From: Nitrososphaerota archaeon
GTDB lineage: Archaea > Thermoproteota > Nitrososphaeria > Nitrososphaerales > Nitrosopumilaceae
Direction: 5' to 3'
NCBI GenBank assembly: GCA_016201435.1
Contig: JACQCT010000005.1
Location: 1-64,000 of the forward strand
Length of the DNA stretch: 64,000 nt
Of the stretch, positions 10,301 through 18,507 are shown piece by piece. Position numbers and translations under genes: made by a program. Every line of letters starts with the position of its first letter. The stretch's first letter is position 1. The notes beneath the pieces are model-generated. The model saw nothing but the letters and a program-made list of their open reading frames with translations, was not told the DNA's origin and did no database searches.

Positions 10301-12646
10301 ATTGATGTAGCTGGAGCTGTTGGAGGTATCTTATCACAAATTTATACAATTGATGCTACACCTCCTACAGTAACAATAATTGCCCCATCTGATGGTGCTA
10401 TCTTGAACACTTCCATAATCACCATTAATGGAAATGCGACTGACTCTGGTTCAGGTGTTGATGCTTTAGCAATTCAAATTGATGGTGGTTCATTTACTCC
10501 TATTTCTGGAACTTCAACATGGTCATTTACCACATCCGCACTATCAGATGGTCAACACACTATCAGTGTTAGAGCAAAAGACAATGCTGGTAACGTAGGA
10601 GTAAAATCTATTACTATTACAATTAATACAGGAGTTCCAACAATATCGATAACGACTCCATCTAACGGAGCAATTGTAAAAACATCTATAGTACAAATTA
10701 ATGGCACTGCCTCTGACGTGGTTCCTATTTCAAAGGTAGAAGTTCAAATTGACGGTGGGACATTTAATCTTGCAACTGGAACTTCAACATGGTCATTTAC
10801 CACATCAGCACTTTCCGATGGAACTCATACAATAAATGCAAAACTTACTGACAATGGTGCAAACACTCAGACGACCTCATCAACTGTTACAATAGATACG
10901 GTATCCCCAACAATTGCAATTTTAGCTCCATCTAATGGAACCATTGTAAAAACATCTACAGTACTAATTAATGGCACTGCCTCTGATGTTGGTTCAGGAT
11001 TACAAAAGGTAGAAGCATCAGTAGATGGTGGTCCATTTGTTCCTGCAAGTGGAACTGCAAATTGGTCATTTGCCTTTAACTCTCCATTTGATGGTTCACA
11101 TACTATTGTAGCTAGGGCTACTGATAATGCAGGCAATACCGTATTAAGTTTGATTGCAATTTCAGTTGACACGCACGCACCAATAGTTTTCATTACATTG
11201 CCAGTAAATGGTTCAACTGTAGGATCTTCTTCTGTACCTGTAACTGGTACTGCCTTTGATGCAGGAACTGGAATACAAAGTGTCCAAGTCTCACTAGATA
11301 ACGGCGCATTTAATCTTGCAAGTGGCACTTCTCCTTGGTCATTTAACGCCACTCTTGTAAATGGACAACACAAGATACAAGCAAAAGCTACGGATAATGC
11401 AGGTAATTTTGCTACATCAACAATTAATGTTACTGTGAACGTGGTGCAAGCTCCAGTTACTATTACAACTGTTACAAATCCTTCTCCAAGATGGGGCGTT
11501 GACTCTGTCTTTGTTTCTGGAAATGTAACTGGTAGTGTAGCCGTGGGTGACACTATATTCATTAATTGGGGTGATGGTGCTTCAACCACAGGAATTACAA
11601 TCTCAGGAGGAAAATGGGGTCCAGTATCTCATATTTATGGTTCGTCAGCAATCGCTGCTAATCCCAACTTGATACTTGCAACTTGGATTAGTAGCTCACA
11701 TGTGACAAAGGGAACAAGCATACCATCATTAATCATGGTAGCAAAACATACAACAGGCATTGCACTAACACAAGCAAAGAATTTGCCATGGGGCAAGTCC
11801 ACCTCATTTACTGCTGTACTTGTTGATGCTGATAGCAGTAATGCTGCTATTCCAGGAAAGACAATCCACTTTAACGGTACAGGAGTAATTGGTGTGGCAG
11901 ACCAAGCAACAAACGGTACAGGCTTTGCAATCAGTACAGGAACTGCTCCAAGCACAGTATCTACAACATGGACATATCAATCTCACTTTGCAGGTGACTC
12001 TTTGTATTTGCCAATTAATTCAGCAGTAAAGGTTTACAGCACTACACAACACCATACATTCGTACTAGTTGGTGCTCGAAGTGCACCATGGGGAGGAACA
12101 TCATCGTTTATCTCCCTTCTTAAGGATGCTGATAACAGTGCTGCTGGCATCTCAGGAAAGACAATCCACTTTAACGGTACAGGAGTAATTGGTGTGGCAG
12201 ACCAAGCAACAAACGGTACAGGCTTTGCAATCAGTACAGGAACTGCTCCAAGCACAGTAGCTAACGGATGGACAGTACAGGCTCACTTTGCAGGTGACTC
12301 GTTGTATTTCAAATCTGATTCTGTGGTACGAACTTATAGTACACTAAAGCATGGTACAGCTCTATCATTATCATTACCGACTTCGGTAAATCATGGTAAC
12401 ACATACTCCGTTTTCGGTACATTAAGGGATGGTATAACAGGAGCTACAATAGCCTCAAAGACAATAACATTTACAGCTGATGCTCCGATAGTTATTCCAA
12501 GCACAGGAACTAGTGGTATTGGTAACTATGCTGTGAGTGGATTGACTGCGCCATCAGCCGGTTCATATAATATACAATCTCACTTTGCAGAAGACTCTCT
12601 TTACCTCTCAAGTAATTCTCCTCAAAAAACTCTAGTCGTTAAGTAA
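7304..12646 (+). CDS. Giant SdrD_B / NHL / Ig-like secreted surface protein (main fragment after frameshift)
   Basis: 1780 codons read from a TTG at 7304, although the open frame reaches back to about 7205 and the true 5' end is the signal-peptide fragment at 6744. Domains in order are SdrD_B/Cna-B-like repeats (residues 1-370); about ten NHL repeats forming a beta-propeller (375-925, repeating GPGQFxxPRGI and NRIQKFDSNG); a chitobiase C-terminal-like Ig domain (about 942-1010, with VIYYTTDGSTPT); four Ig-like domains (1019-1375); a PKD-like domain with INWGDG (1390-1475); and three more Ig-like segments. There is no obvious C-terminal anchor. It likely acts outside the cell in adhesion or glycan binding. 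Several junctions such as GTITAR-NGDLAKDGGE look like fused partial repeats. The paralog at 13481-16459 is shorter and intact. Confidence 0.82.
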   Translation: MSFNFGNVQLGTITARPFNDANANGVQNVGEILVSGWSFTLTGTLVNGTAIAPINISSSPTAVFSNLYPGTYALTETNQAGFAQSTPNPVSSISLPSGGSLSFNFGNFKLGTITARPFNDSNSNGIQDAGEALVSGWSFSLTGKFSNGTNAPTVNIVSSPTAVFSNIFPGNYNLTESDQVGVFLDSNLNGILNIGELGKKSWPITLTGTLNNGTILSPITVNSSSTGSFAFNKLSPGTYTLTEADVSGWVHTSPKIITSISIGSGTVVTNNFGNVQLGTITARNGDLAKDGGEINVPNWNVTLTQNGVKIASKLTDVNGTVLFNSLTSGIYNITAATPGFYVHTQPLNGTYSVNITSIGGLHLVSLGIFNEVPGLLTGFGDITTIAPESIVMDSQGFIYDTDVFGNAIKKFAKNGTLIMTFGSQGSGPGQFINPAGIALDSQGNIYVTDLNQRVQKFDPHGNFIMQFGSFGNGPGQFSSPRGISVDPQGNIYVADGNNHRIQKFNSNGNYLLTIGKQGVPYSYIRLPFDVEVIDSTGTVYVADTGNDRIQKFDVNGNWISAFGKFGKNATGDFLRPRNVAVDTNGFIYVSDTYNNRIQIFDSNYNFVRTFGSIGSGPGQFLNPSGLIVDNGIIYVADISNDRIESFYTNGTFIDQFRTRASSMEPYFVIFDQQGHLLAADGHNHKILGFNATTGDLVFTFSQLGTNPGDLRGPRGIGIDSQGNRIVAEDYNNRVSIFDPSGNFLKTFGSTGTGPGQFKQPRGILIDSAGNILVADTQNSRIQKFTSNGTYITQFATFKPYQIAFDAQENIYCADETAAYIEKLAPNGTSLARFGINGTAPGQLNNPRGVYIDNSGNIWVSDSGNNRIQKFDSNFNLLTILGSGGTGTGQFSDPRAILVDSSGNLWVDDTGNLRIQEFDSNLNFVKAISFAFTANTNFGPVILADPPGGTFNATQHVTLSTDEPSVIYYTTDGSTPTQASPKYTGTPIAIGITTTLNAFAIDVAGAVGGILSQIYTIDATPPTVTIIAPSDGAILNTSIITINGNATDSGSGVDALAIQIDGGSFTPISGTSTWSFTTSALSDGQHTISVRAKDNAGNVGVKSITITINTGVPTISITTPSNGAIVKTSIVQINGTASDVVPISKVEVQIDGGTFNLATGTSTWSFTTSALSDGTHTINAKLTDNGANTQTTSSTVTIDTVSPTIAILAPSNGTIVKTSTVLINGTASDVGSGLQKVEASVDGGPFVPASGTANWSFAFNSPFDGSHTIVARATDNAGNTVLSLIAISVDTHAPIVFITLPVNGSTVGSSSVPVTGTAFDAGTGIQSVQVSLDNGAFNLASGTSPWSFNATLVNGQHKIQAKATDNAGNFATSTINVTVNVVQAPVTITTVTNPSPRWGVDSVFVSGNVTGSVAVGDTIFINWGDGASTTGITISGGKWGPVSHIYGSSAIAANPNLILATWISSSHVTKGTSIPSLIMVAKHTTGIALTQAKNLPWGKSTSFTAVLVDADSSNAAIPGKTIHFNGTGVIGVADQATNGTGFAISTGTAPSTVSTTWTYQSHFAGDSLYLPINSAVKVYSTTQHHTFVLVGARSAPWGGTSSFISLLKDADNSAAGISGKTIHFNGTGVIGVADQATNGTGFAISTGTAPSTVANGWTVQAHFAGDSLYFKSDSVVRTYSTLKHGTALSLSLPTSVNHGNTYSVFGTLRDGITGATIASKTITFTADAPIVIPSTGTSGIGNYAVSGLTAPSAGSYNIQSHFAEDSLYLSSNSPQKTLVVK
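8012..8152 (+). repeat. 141-bp exact direct repeat, copy 2
   Basis: Identical to 7062-7202. After this copy the reading frame stays open, but the next codons (NGDLAKDGGE) enter the middle of another Cna-B-like unit, as if part of a repeat had been removed in frame. Confidence 0.92.
11853..11959 (+). repeat. 107-bp exact direct repeat, copy 1
   Basis: Identical to 12153-12259, exactly 300 bp away, so one repeat unit is 100 codons. It encodes a strand-rich part of a C-terminal Ig-like domain (GKTIHFNGTGVIGVADQ). Confidence 0.92.
12153..12259 (+). repeat. 107-bp exact direct repeat, copy 2
   Basis: Identical to 11853-11959. Its 3' part overlaps the 53-bp segment at 12248-12300 that is shared with two other genes. 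Confidence 0.92.
12248..12300 (+). repeat. 53-bp segment shared by three genes (copy 1)
   Basis: Identical by eye to 21295-21347 on the same strand and to 23197-23249 on the opposite strand. It encodes the Ig-like stretch PSTVANGWTVQAHFAGDS in three different secreted proteins. Confidence 0.9.
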
Positions 12647-12831
12647 CTATCTTTATCTTTTGCAGTAAGAATTCAGATACTTGCAAATTAAAAATCACTG
12701 ACTGTTCCAGATCTTATTATTGATTGTTATTTTGGGTTCTGTCAAGTTATCAGCACATTTCATAAATTTTCTCCTTGTAAACTCTCGGCTCATTGAAGTT
12801 GTTTATAGAATAGTATGAGATGGATCGAACA

Positions 12832-13032
12832 ATGGCTGATAAATATATAATAATTATTGGAATACTGATTTGTGGTTTTGCTCTATTTGGATATATCACA
12901 CCATTTCTAAGAGAACCAATTGAAATGTTAACTAAAATGAATCCAATGCCAATAGCTCTAATCTTCGGCACTCCGTTTTTTTGTGGTGTTGCTGTCATTA
13001 TAATAGGAGTTAGGTCTAATGGCAAAACCTGA
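12832..13032 (+). CDS. Small two-helix membrane protein, tandem paralog A
   Basis: 66 residues from the ATG at 12832; an in-frame ATG at 12820 would add four residues. I prefer 12832 because the neighbouring paralog also begins with Met-Ala and an acidic or charged stretch. There are two hydrophobic helices (about 4-22 and 40-60) separated by a loop rich in Pro and Met, and a basic tail RSNGKT. The second helix carries FFCGVAVIIIGVRS, matching FFCGIVLAVVAARS in the next gene. I do not recognise the family. It lies between two convergent giant NHL genes. Confidence 0.65.
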   Translation: MADKYIIIIGILICGFALFGYITPFLREPIEMLTKMNPMPIALIFGTPFFCGVAVIIIGVRSNGKT

Positions 13033-13062
13033 TCAAAATCACTACAGGAGATTGATCTAATA

Positions 13063-13269
13063 ATGGCAAATGAAGGTGAATTTATTGCAATGGGATCTAT
13101 TATAGCAATATTTAGTATGTTACTGTTAGTTTCTCCCCCTTTAGATAATCTTGTTCTTATGTTTTGGAAAATCAATTTAGATTTACTCCAAAAATTCTCC
13201 GTTTTCTGGTTTTTCTGCGGAATTGTACTTGCAGTTGTGGCAGCTAGGTCTAGGAAAAAAACCCGCTAA
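13063..13269 (+). CDS. Small two-helix membrane protein, tandem paralog B
   Basis: 68 residues starting MANEGEFIAMGSII, with two hydrophobic helices and a basic tail RSRKKTR. It lies 30 bp downstream of a similar gene and shares its FFCG motif at the start of helix 2 and its R-S ending, so the two arose by tandem duplication. The basic tail predicts a cytoplasmic C-terminus by the positive-inside rule. Function unknown; no domain recognised. Confidence 0.65.
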   Translation: MANEGEFIAMGSIIAIFSMLLLVSPPLDNLVLMFWKINLDLLQKFSVFWFFCGIVLAVVAARSRKKTR

Positions 13270-13322
13270 GAAACCAAGAAAAAAGGTAGCTCCACTCACA
13301 ATTAGTAAATCATATTGTGTAA

Positions 13323-13418
13323 TCATAGACTAGCCCTCTGGATCAAAGTTTTCCACTTGTCGTCTCCCTGAATTGTAATACCGTAAGCTTCAGAAGGTGA
13401 TTTTCCATCTAATGTCAT
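13323..13418 (-). pseudogene. Transposase C-terminal remnant
   Basis: Read on the minus strand, 31 codons give MTLDGKSPSEAYGITIQGDD followed by KWKTLIQRASL and a stop. This resembles the C-terminal tail of DDE/integrase-type archaeal IS transposases (a [ML]xLxGKTPAE.xGI...G.NKWxxLIxxA pattern, from memory of the family). In-frame stops lie upstream, so the rest of the gene has been lost. No terminal inverted repeats were found next to it. Confidence 0.5.
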
Positions 13419-13480
13419 AATCATCTAATTTGATTAATTGCCACAATACTTTTGATTGCTCAACACAATTTCATGAACAC

Positions 13481-16459
13481 TTAGGATACAGTAAGAGTTT
13501 GCTTTGCTGAAAATGCAAAGTTGTAAGAATCATCACCATTAAACTTGTCTTGTATTCTGTACGAACCAGCTGATGGTGCGGTCAAAGATGACACTAAATA
13601 TTTGCCAGACGAATCCGTAGTAGCGTTTGAAATGACTATAGGAGCATCAGCTTTGAAAAGTATTGTCTTTGAAACTCCTGTACCATCAAGATGAATTACT
13701 TTTCCTGAAAATGGGCTTCCTCTATCAGTATCGTTAAGAGTTACGCCAAATGATGTAGACTGACCCCATGGTAGATTGCTAACATTAACTAACGCAAGAG
13801 AGGTCTTATGTTTTTGAACTGTTATTGATGAGGGGGAGCTACTCGCCTTACTGTTGGTATCATTTACCAGTGTTGCAACTATTTGATTTGGATTTGTCAT
13901 CAATGATGAAGAATTATAAGTATGTGAAACTGGTCCCCATATACCTCCCACTATTGCAATGTTTGGAGTAGATCTTCCATCGCCCCAATCTATTGTAACT
14001 GTATCTGTAGCATCACTATTTGTTACGGAACCTGATACGAGAACAGAATCTACATCCCATCTAGGAGATGAGTTGCTAATTGTACCAATGTTTATTGAGG
14101 AAGGAAATGAATAGACTTGAGTCGAGGTTGGGCTATTGTTTCCTCCCACATCTCTTGCAAAGAACTTTAATTTCGTGTCAGAGCCTATTGCTATTGGGCC
14201 AGTAAATATAGAACTTGATGTATTTGGACTAGTGCCATCAAGCGTATAATAAATAGTGGATGGCTCAGATGCCGTAAGGCTCACTAATTGAGATGACGGG
14301 TAAAAACCACCTGCTGGTGTTGCAGTGACACTTGGTGATGTAATATCATTACCGGTAAATGTATAATTAATTTGCTTAATGAATGTGCCAGTATTTGTAA
14401 GCTGTTGGACTCGGAAATTTCCTGTATCATCAACCCAGATATTTCCACTTGAATCAACCACAATACCTCGCGGATCACTGAACTGACCAAATCCTATTCC
14501 ACCTTTTCCTATTGATGATATAAAGTTGCCATTTGAATCAAATTTCTGAATTCTATTATTGGCTGAATCAGCAATGTAGATTATTCCCGTACCATCAACG
14601 AAGACTCCACGTGGGTTGCTGAGTTGTCCAGGGCCTGAACCACCTGTACCAAAGCGAGCAAGCGAAGTACCATTTGGAGCAAGCTTCTCTATGTAGTTTG
14701 CATTTTCATCCGCAGAATAGATATTTCCTTGTGCGTCAAGTGCAATTTGATATGGCAAAACTGTTGGAAATGATGTGATGTAGTTTCCACTGTTATCAAA
14801 TTTTTGAATTCTATTATTTTGCGTATCTGCTACCAGAATATTTCCTGTAGAATCTACAAGAACGCCCCTAGGTTGATTGAATTGGCCAGGACCTGAACCG
14901 CTGATACCAAATTGCGATACAAAGTTGCTATTTGCATCAAATTTTTCAACTCGATTATTGTAGTTGTCAGCAACATAGAGGTTACCTTGCTTATCATTAG
15001 CCATTCCTCTGGGACCATGGAATGTACCTGCATCTGCTCCAAGACCTGCAAAGTGTGACAAAAGGTATCCTGTATTTGGATCAAACAACAATATCTGATG
15101 ATTATGGCCATCACTTACAAGCAAATTTCCACTAGGATCAAAGTTTACAAAATATGGTTCTATCTTTGATGGTCTAATTCTGAAATCTGAAACAAATGTA
15201 CCGTCATTATTAAAAATCTGCATTCTATCATTTGAGCTATCTGTAACAAATATTGTTCCAGTTGAATTTATGAAAACACCAGAAGGATTTGCTAATTTTC
15301 CTGGTAAACTTCCTAAACTTCCAAAAGCTCGGACAAAGTTATAGTTCTTGTCAAAGATTACTATACGGTTGTTATAGGTATCTGCAACGTAAGAATAGTC
15401 ATCAGGACCAACATGAATGCTTCTTGGTCTATTAAATGGTGTTGAACCATTTGAGAATTTACCAAATGTTACAAGGTACTTACCGTTAGAGTCATACTTA
15501 TCCACTCTATTGTTACCCGTGTTTATGACAAGCACGTTGCCTTGAGAGTCTAATGTTACATCAAATGGCAATCGCAGATAACTAAATGGAGAACCTGGTT
15601 TACCAATAGTTAATAGATAATTTCCGTTCTTGTTAAATTTCTGTACCCTATTGTTGTTTCCATCTGCGACATAGATGTTATCCTGCGAGTCTATTGCAAT
15701 TCCTCTTGGTCTATTGAATTGGCCTGAAGCATTACCATTACTGCCAAAGCTCATCAGATAATTTCCATTTGAATCAAATTTCTGAATTCTTCCACTTGAA
15801 CTGTCTGAAACCCAGATGTTTTCATGTGAATCAAGCGCTACACCTGAAGGAAAGAAAAATTGTCCTTGTCCGAATCCTTGGCTTCCAATTGTTTTTATTA
15901 AGGTTCCATTTCTGTCAAATTTTTTAACAATTCCATTAGTGACATCTGTGTCATACAAGAATCCATGAGAATCCATCACAACTGATTCTGGTGCAAGTTT
16001 TATTATATCGCCAAAGTTTGTAAGTGATGCGTCATTCTTGCTTACTCCAAATATTTTTGACATTGTGTCATTTGAGATTATAGAGACTTGGTAAGTATCG
16101 TTAAGTGGTTGTGTTGCAACATAAGGAGAAGGCAAGGACGCACTAACATTATAGGAACCTGCTGCAAGCCCCAAAAACGAGAATTGTCCGTTAACATCCG
16201 TGTTTGTTGATGAAACTACCACACCATTCTTAGACAGAATGACATTCCAGCTTGAAAGATTCTTTTCTCCACCGTCTTTAATCAAATCTCCATTAGTGTC
16301 ATTATATACAGATCCGGTTATGCTTCCTCCTGATATTCCCAAAGCATAAGATGAGCTTGACAGTAAAAATAAAGAAATCATGCATAATGAAATAATAACT
16401 AAACTCTCTTTATTTTTAAAATTTGATGCTATAAAATTAATCTTCAAGATCAACCCCAA
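13481..16459 (-). CDS. SdrD_B / NHL / chitobiase-C-like secreted protein
   Basis: 992 residues with a signal peptide (hydrophobic core about 18-40, ending SSSYALG). Next comes one SdrD_B/Cna-B-like domain (about 45-130, VYNDTNGDLIKDGGEK). An NHL beta-propeller of about ten repeats follows (145-690, repeating GPGQFNQPRGV and NRIQKFDSNG), then a chitobiase C-terminal-like Ig domain with IYYTLDGTSPN (about 705-770), a PKD-like domain with IDWGDG (about 775-870) and a last Ig-like segment. It is a close paralog of the giant gene at 7304-12646 but in inverse orientation, ending tail-to-tail with it. It lacks the Ig array of that gene and is intact. Likely an extracellular binding or adhesion protein; no catalytic motif seen. 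Confidence 0.85.
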   Translation of the reverse strand: MGLILKINFIASNFKNKESLVIISLCMISLFLLSSSSYALGISGGSITGSVYNDTNGDLIKDGGEKNLSSWNVILSKNGVVVSSTNTDVNGQFSFLGLAAGSYNVSASLPSPYVATQPLNDTYQVSIISNDTMSKIFGVSKNDASLTNFGDIIKLAPESVVMDSHGFLYDTDVTNGIVKKFDRNGTLIKTIGSQGFGQGQFFFPSGVALDSHENIWVSDSSSGRIQKFDSNGNYLMSFGSNGNASGQFNRPRGIAIDSQDNIYVADGNNNRVQKFNKNGNYLLTIGKPGSPFSYLRLPFDVTLDSQGNVLVINTGNNRVDKYDSNGKYLVTFGKFSNGSTPFNRPRSIHVGPDDYSYVADTYNNRIVIFDKNYNFVRAFGSLGSLPGKLANPSGVFINSTGTIFVTDSSNDRMQIFNNDGTFVSDFRIRPSKIEPYFVNFDPSGNLLVSDGHNHQILLFDPNTGYLLSHFAGLGADAGTFHGPRGMANDKQGNLYVADNYNNRVEKFDANSNFVSQFGISGSGPGQFNQPRGVLVDSTGNILVADTQNNRIQKFDNSGNYITSFPTVLPYQIALDAQGNIYSADENANYIEKLAPNGTSLARFGTGGSGPGQLSNPRGVFVDGTGIIYIADSANNRIQKFDSNGNFISSIGKGGIGFGQFSDPRGIVVDSSGNIWVDDTGNFRVQQLTNTGTFIKQINYTFTGNDITSPSVTATPAGGFYPSSQLVSLTASEPSTIYYTLDGTSPNTSSSIFTGPIAIGSDTKLKFFARDVGGNNSPTSTQVYSFPSSINIGTISNSSPRWDVDSVLVSGSVTNSDATDTVTIDWGDGRSTPNIAIVGGIWGPVSHTYNSSSLMTNPNQIVATLVNDTNSKASSSPSSITVQKHKTSLALVNVSNLPWGQSTSFGVTLNDTDRGSPFSGKVIHLDGTGVSKTILFKADAPIVISNATTDSSGKYLVSSLTAPSAGSYRIQDKFNGDDSYNFAFSAKQTLTVS

Positions 16460-16568
16460 AATTCTAAATGTAAAACAGATTATATAAGTTCAACAATGTG
16501 TTTCCAAGTTTGGAAGAACAAGAAACCTTTTTGTATGTAACGGCTTTAATGCGCTATAGGGTTGGGCA

Positions 16569-18368
16569 GTGATAACAAATTTTAAAACGGCAGTTTATCT
16601 TGCTAGTTTTACTGCAATAGCATTTATTATTTCATTTCTACTTACTGAACCATCACAGGCATATGCACATCTTGCCTTTATACCTCCACCAACATTTAAT
16701 CCCATTAATGTAACAGATCATAATTTCAAGGCTCAGATGATAATTTCAGGACTGGATGATCCGACTGGTATGACTTTTGTGGGAAATGATATTCTTGTAA
16801 ACGAACTTCATACAGGGCATGTTCGTCACTTTACTTTGCAAGGAATAGAAAAACCGCTTGCTCTTGATCTTTCTAAAACGGTAACTTTCCTAAATGGAAT
16901 TATAAGTTCTGATAATACCGTTTATGTTTATGGCACAGTAAATTTTACTAACACTACTTCGCTAATTACGAAGAATGTGGTATACCAGTACAACTGGAAT
17001 GGTAATTCGCTTATTAACCAAACTGTGGTGAAGATACTAAATGGTGGTCTTCATAATGGCGGAGTCTTTGCAGTTGGTAATGATAGAGCCGTGTACACCA
17101 TAGATGGAGAAGGATATGGAAGTAGAGGACCTACCCAAAATCAGGTTGGAGGAACTCTTGATGATACAAGTATTATTGTTACGGTAAACCAACCTGGTAA
17201 TGTTATCGTACCATCTTCTGCGCTTAACCCCTTAGATCAATACTATGCAATAGGAATTCGCAATAGTTTTGGTCTCACGATAGATCCCGTTACTGGTAAA
17301 CTTTGGGATACAGAGAATGGTCCAGACTCTGGGGATGAAATAAACTTGGTGTTTCCAAAATTCAACAGCGGTTGGTATCCGATAGCAGGGTTTGGGACAT
17401 CAGATCAAATAGCAAGTATTCCACCTCTTGACAGTTTCGTATATCACGATCCATCTTTCGCCTGGGAAAAGCCAGTAGCACCTACTAGTCTTACATTTAT
17501 TCAATCTAAACCATTAGGAATCTACAACAACACTCTTGTAGTCGGAGATTTCAATAATGGAAAATTATACAAATTCAAGTTAAATTCTACAAGAACAGGT
17601 TTTGTTTTCAATGATAATGGTTTGAAAGACCTTACAGAGAACATTGGTGATAATACAACTGAGATAACCTTTGTAACTGGAAACAATGCCATCGTAGACA
17701 CTCTTCAGGGACCAGACGGTTTCTTGTATGTACTAGATATCTCAAATCGTGCAATTTATAGAATAATGCCTGCATCTCAAACACCTCCAGATGTCATTCA
17801 CAGTCTCAATTCTACTGTAGTATCTAGTACACAAGTTAATCTGGTATGGAACAAGCCACAGCCTGGAGGTGCTTCAATTCAAGGTTACAACATATTTAGA
17901 AATGTCAATAATGGTGGTTTGAAACTACTTGCATCCGTTTCAGGTGCTAGCACTACATCATATTCAGACAATTCACTTAACTCAGGAGACTCTGTCAAAT
18001 ATGGAGTTAGAGCGGTTAGTACTATTGGCAAGGCACCTTTTGCATTTACCGGAATCATAAAGGTAACAACTTCCACAGTACCAGCACCGATAACTGACCT
18101 ATCTTTGAATGCAATATCAAGTACGCAGGTGAATCTAAGTTGGACTAAACCCTCAGATGGCGGCTCTCCAATTACATCTTATCTGATATATAGAAGTCTT
18201 AATGGTAGCGGTTTTAGTGCTCTAACTTCGATTGATGGTACTTTGACATCTTATGCAGACACAACACTTCATCCGGGAGATGCTGTCACATATGCTATGA
18301 AAGCTGTGAATTCAGTTGGTCGAGGACCGGTGTCTAATATTCCTGTATCGGTAAAAACACCACTTTAG
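16569..18368 (+). CDS. Secreted glucose/sorbosone dehydrogenase-like propeller with two FN3 domains
   Basis: 599 residues from a GTG start, with a signal peptide (hydrophobic core about 8-24). Residues 50-410 resemble the six-bladed GSDH/PQQ-dependent sugar dehydrogenase domain: GLDDPTGMTF, LHNGG (His and Asn at the PQQ/Ca face), RNSFGLTIDP, TENGPDSGDEIN, and QGPDGFLYVLD at the last blade. Two fibronectin type III domains follow (about 412-505 and 507-599). In characterised relatives the propeller oxidises soluble sugars using PQQ; whether this archaeal protein binds PQQ is unknown. It starts 109 bp from the divergent NHL gene. Its context suits extracellular carbohydrate handling. Confidence 0.82.
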   Translation: MITNFKTAVYLASFTAIAFIISFLLTEPSQAYAHLAFIPPPTFNPINVTDHNFKAQMIISGLDDPTGMTFVGNDILVNELHTGHVRHFTLQGIEKPLALDLSKTVTFLNGIISSDNTVYVYGTVNFTNTTSLITKNVVYQYNWNGNSLINQTVVKILNGGLHNGGVFAVGNDRAVYTIDGEGYGSRGPTQNQVGGTLDDTSIIVTVNQPGNVIVPSSALNPLDQYYAIGIRNSFGLTIDPVTGKLWDTENGPDSGDEINLVFPKFNSGWYPIAGFGTSDQIASIPPLDSFVYHDPSFAWEKPVAPTSLTFIQSKPLGIYNNTLVVGDFNNGKLYKFKLNSTRTGFVFNDNGLKDLTENIGDNTTEITFVTGNNAIVDTLQGPDGFLYVLDISNRAIYRIMPASQTPPDVIHSLNSTVVSSTQVNLVWNKPQPGGASIQGYNIFRNVNNGGLKLLASVSGASTTSYSDNSLNSGDSVKYGVRAVSTIGKAPFAFTGIIKVTTSTVPAPITDLSLNAISSTQVNLSWTKPSDGGSPITSYLIYRSLNGSGFSALTSIDGTLTSYADTTLHPGDAVTYAMKAVNSVGRGPVSNIPVSVKTPL

Positions 18369-18507
18369 TGAAAAGATTGATTTGAATCAAATATCAAAAA
18401 TTGAAAATATATTCGATCAAATATCACATAATTATATTGATCAATTATTTGTGAGAGAGATCTTTCATTACATGACACAAAAAGAATTGTTGAGAATTTG
18501 ATGACAT

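Noticed and set aside
10867-11589. A 240-codon minus-strand open frame inside the Ig repeats
   Set aside because: Antisense to a strongly supported repeat region whose biased codons keep the other strand open; its product is Val/Thr/Pro-rich with no domain.
12750-13175. A 141-codon minus-strand open frame opposite the two small membrane genes
   Set aside because: It spans both plus-strand paralogs and the gap between them. The similarity of the two plus-strand products (FFCG motif, basic tails) supports the plus strand; the minus frame has no domain.
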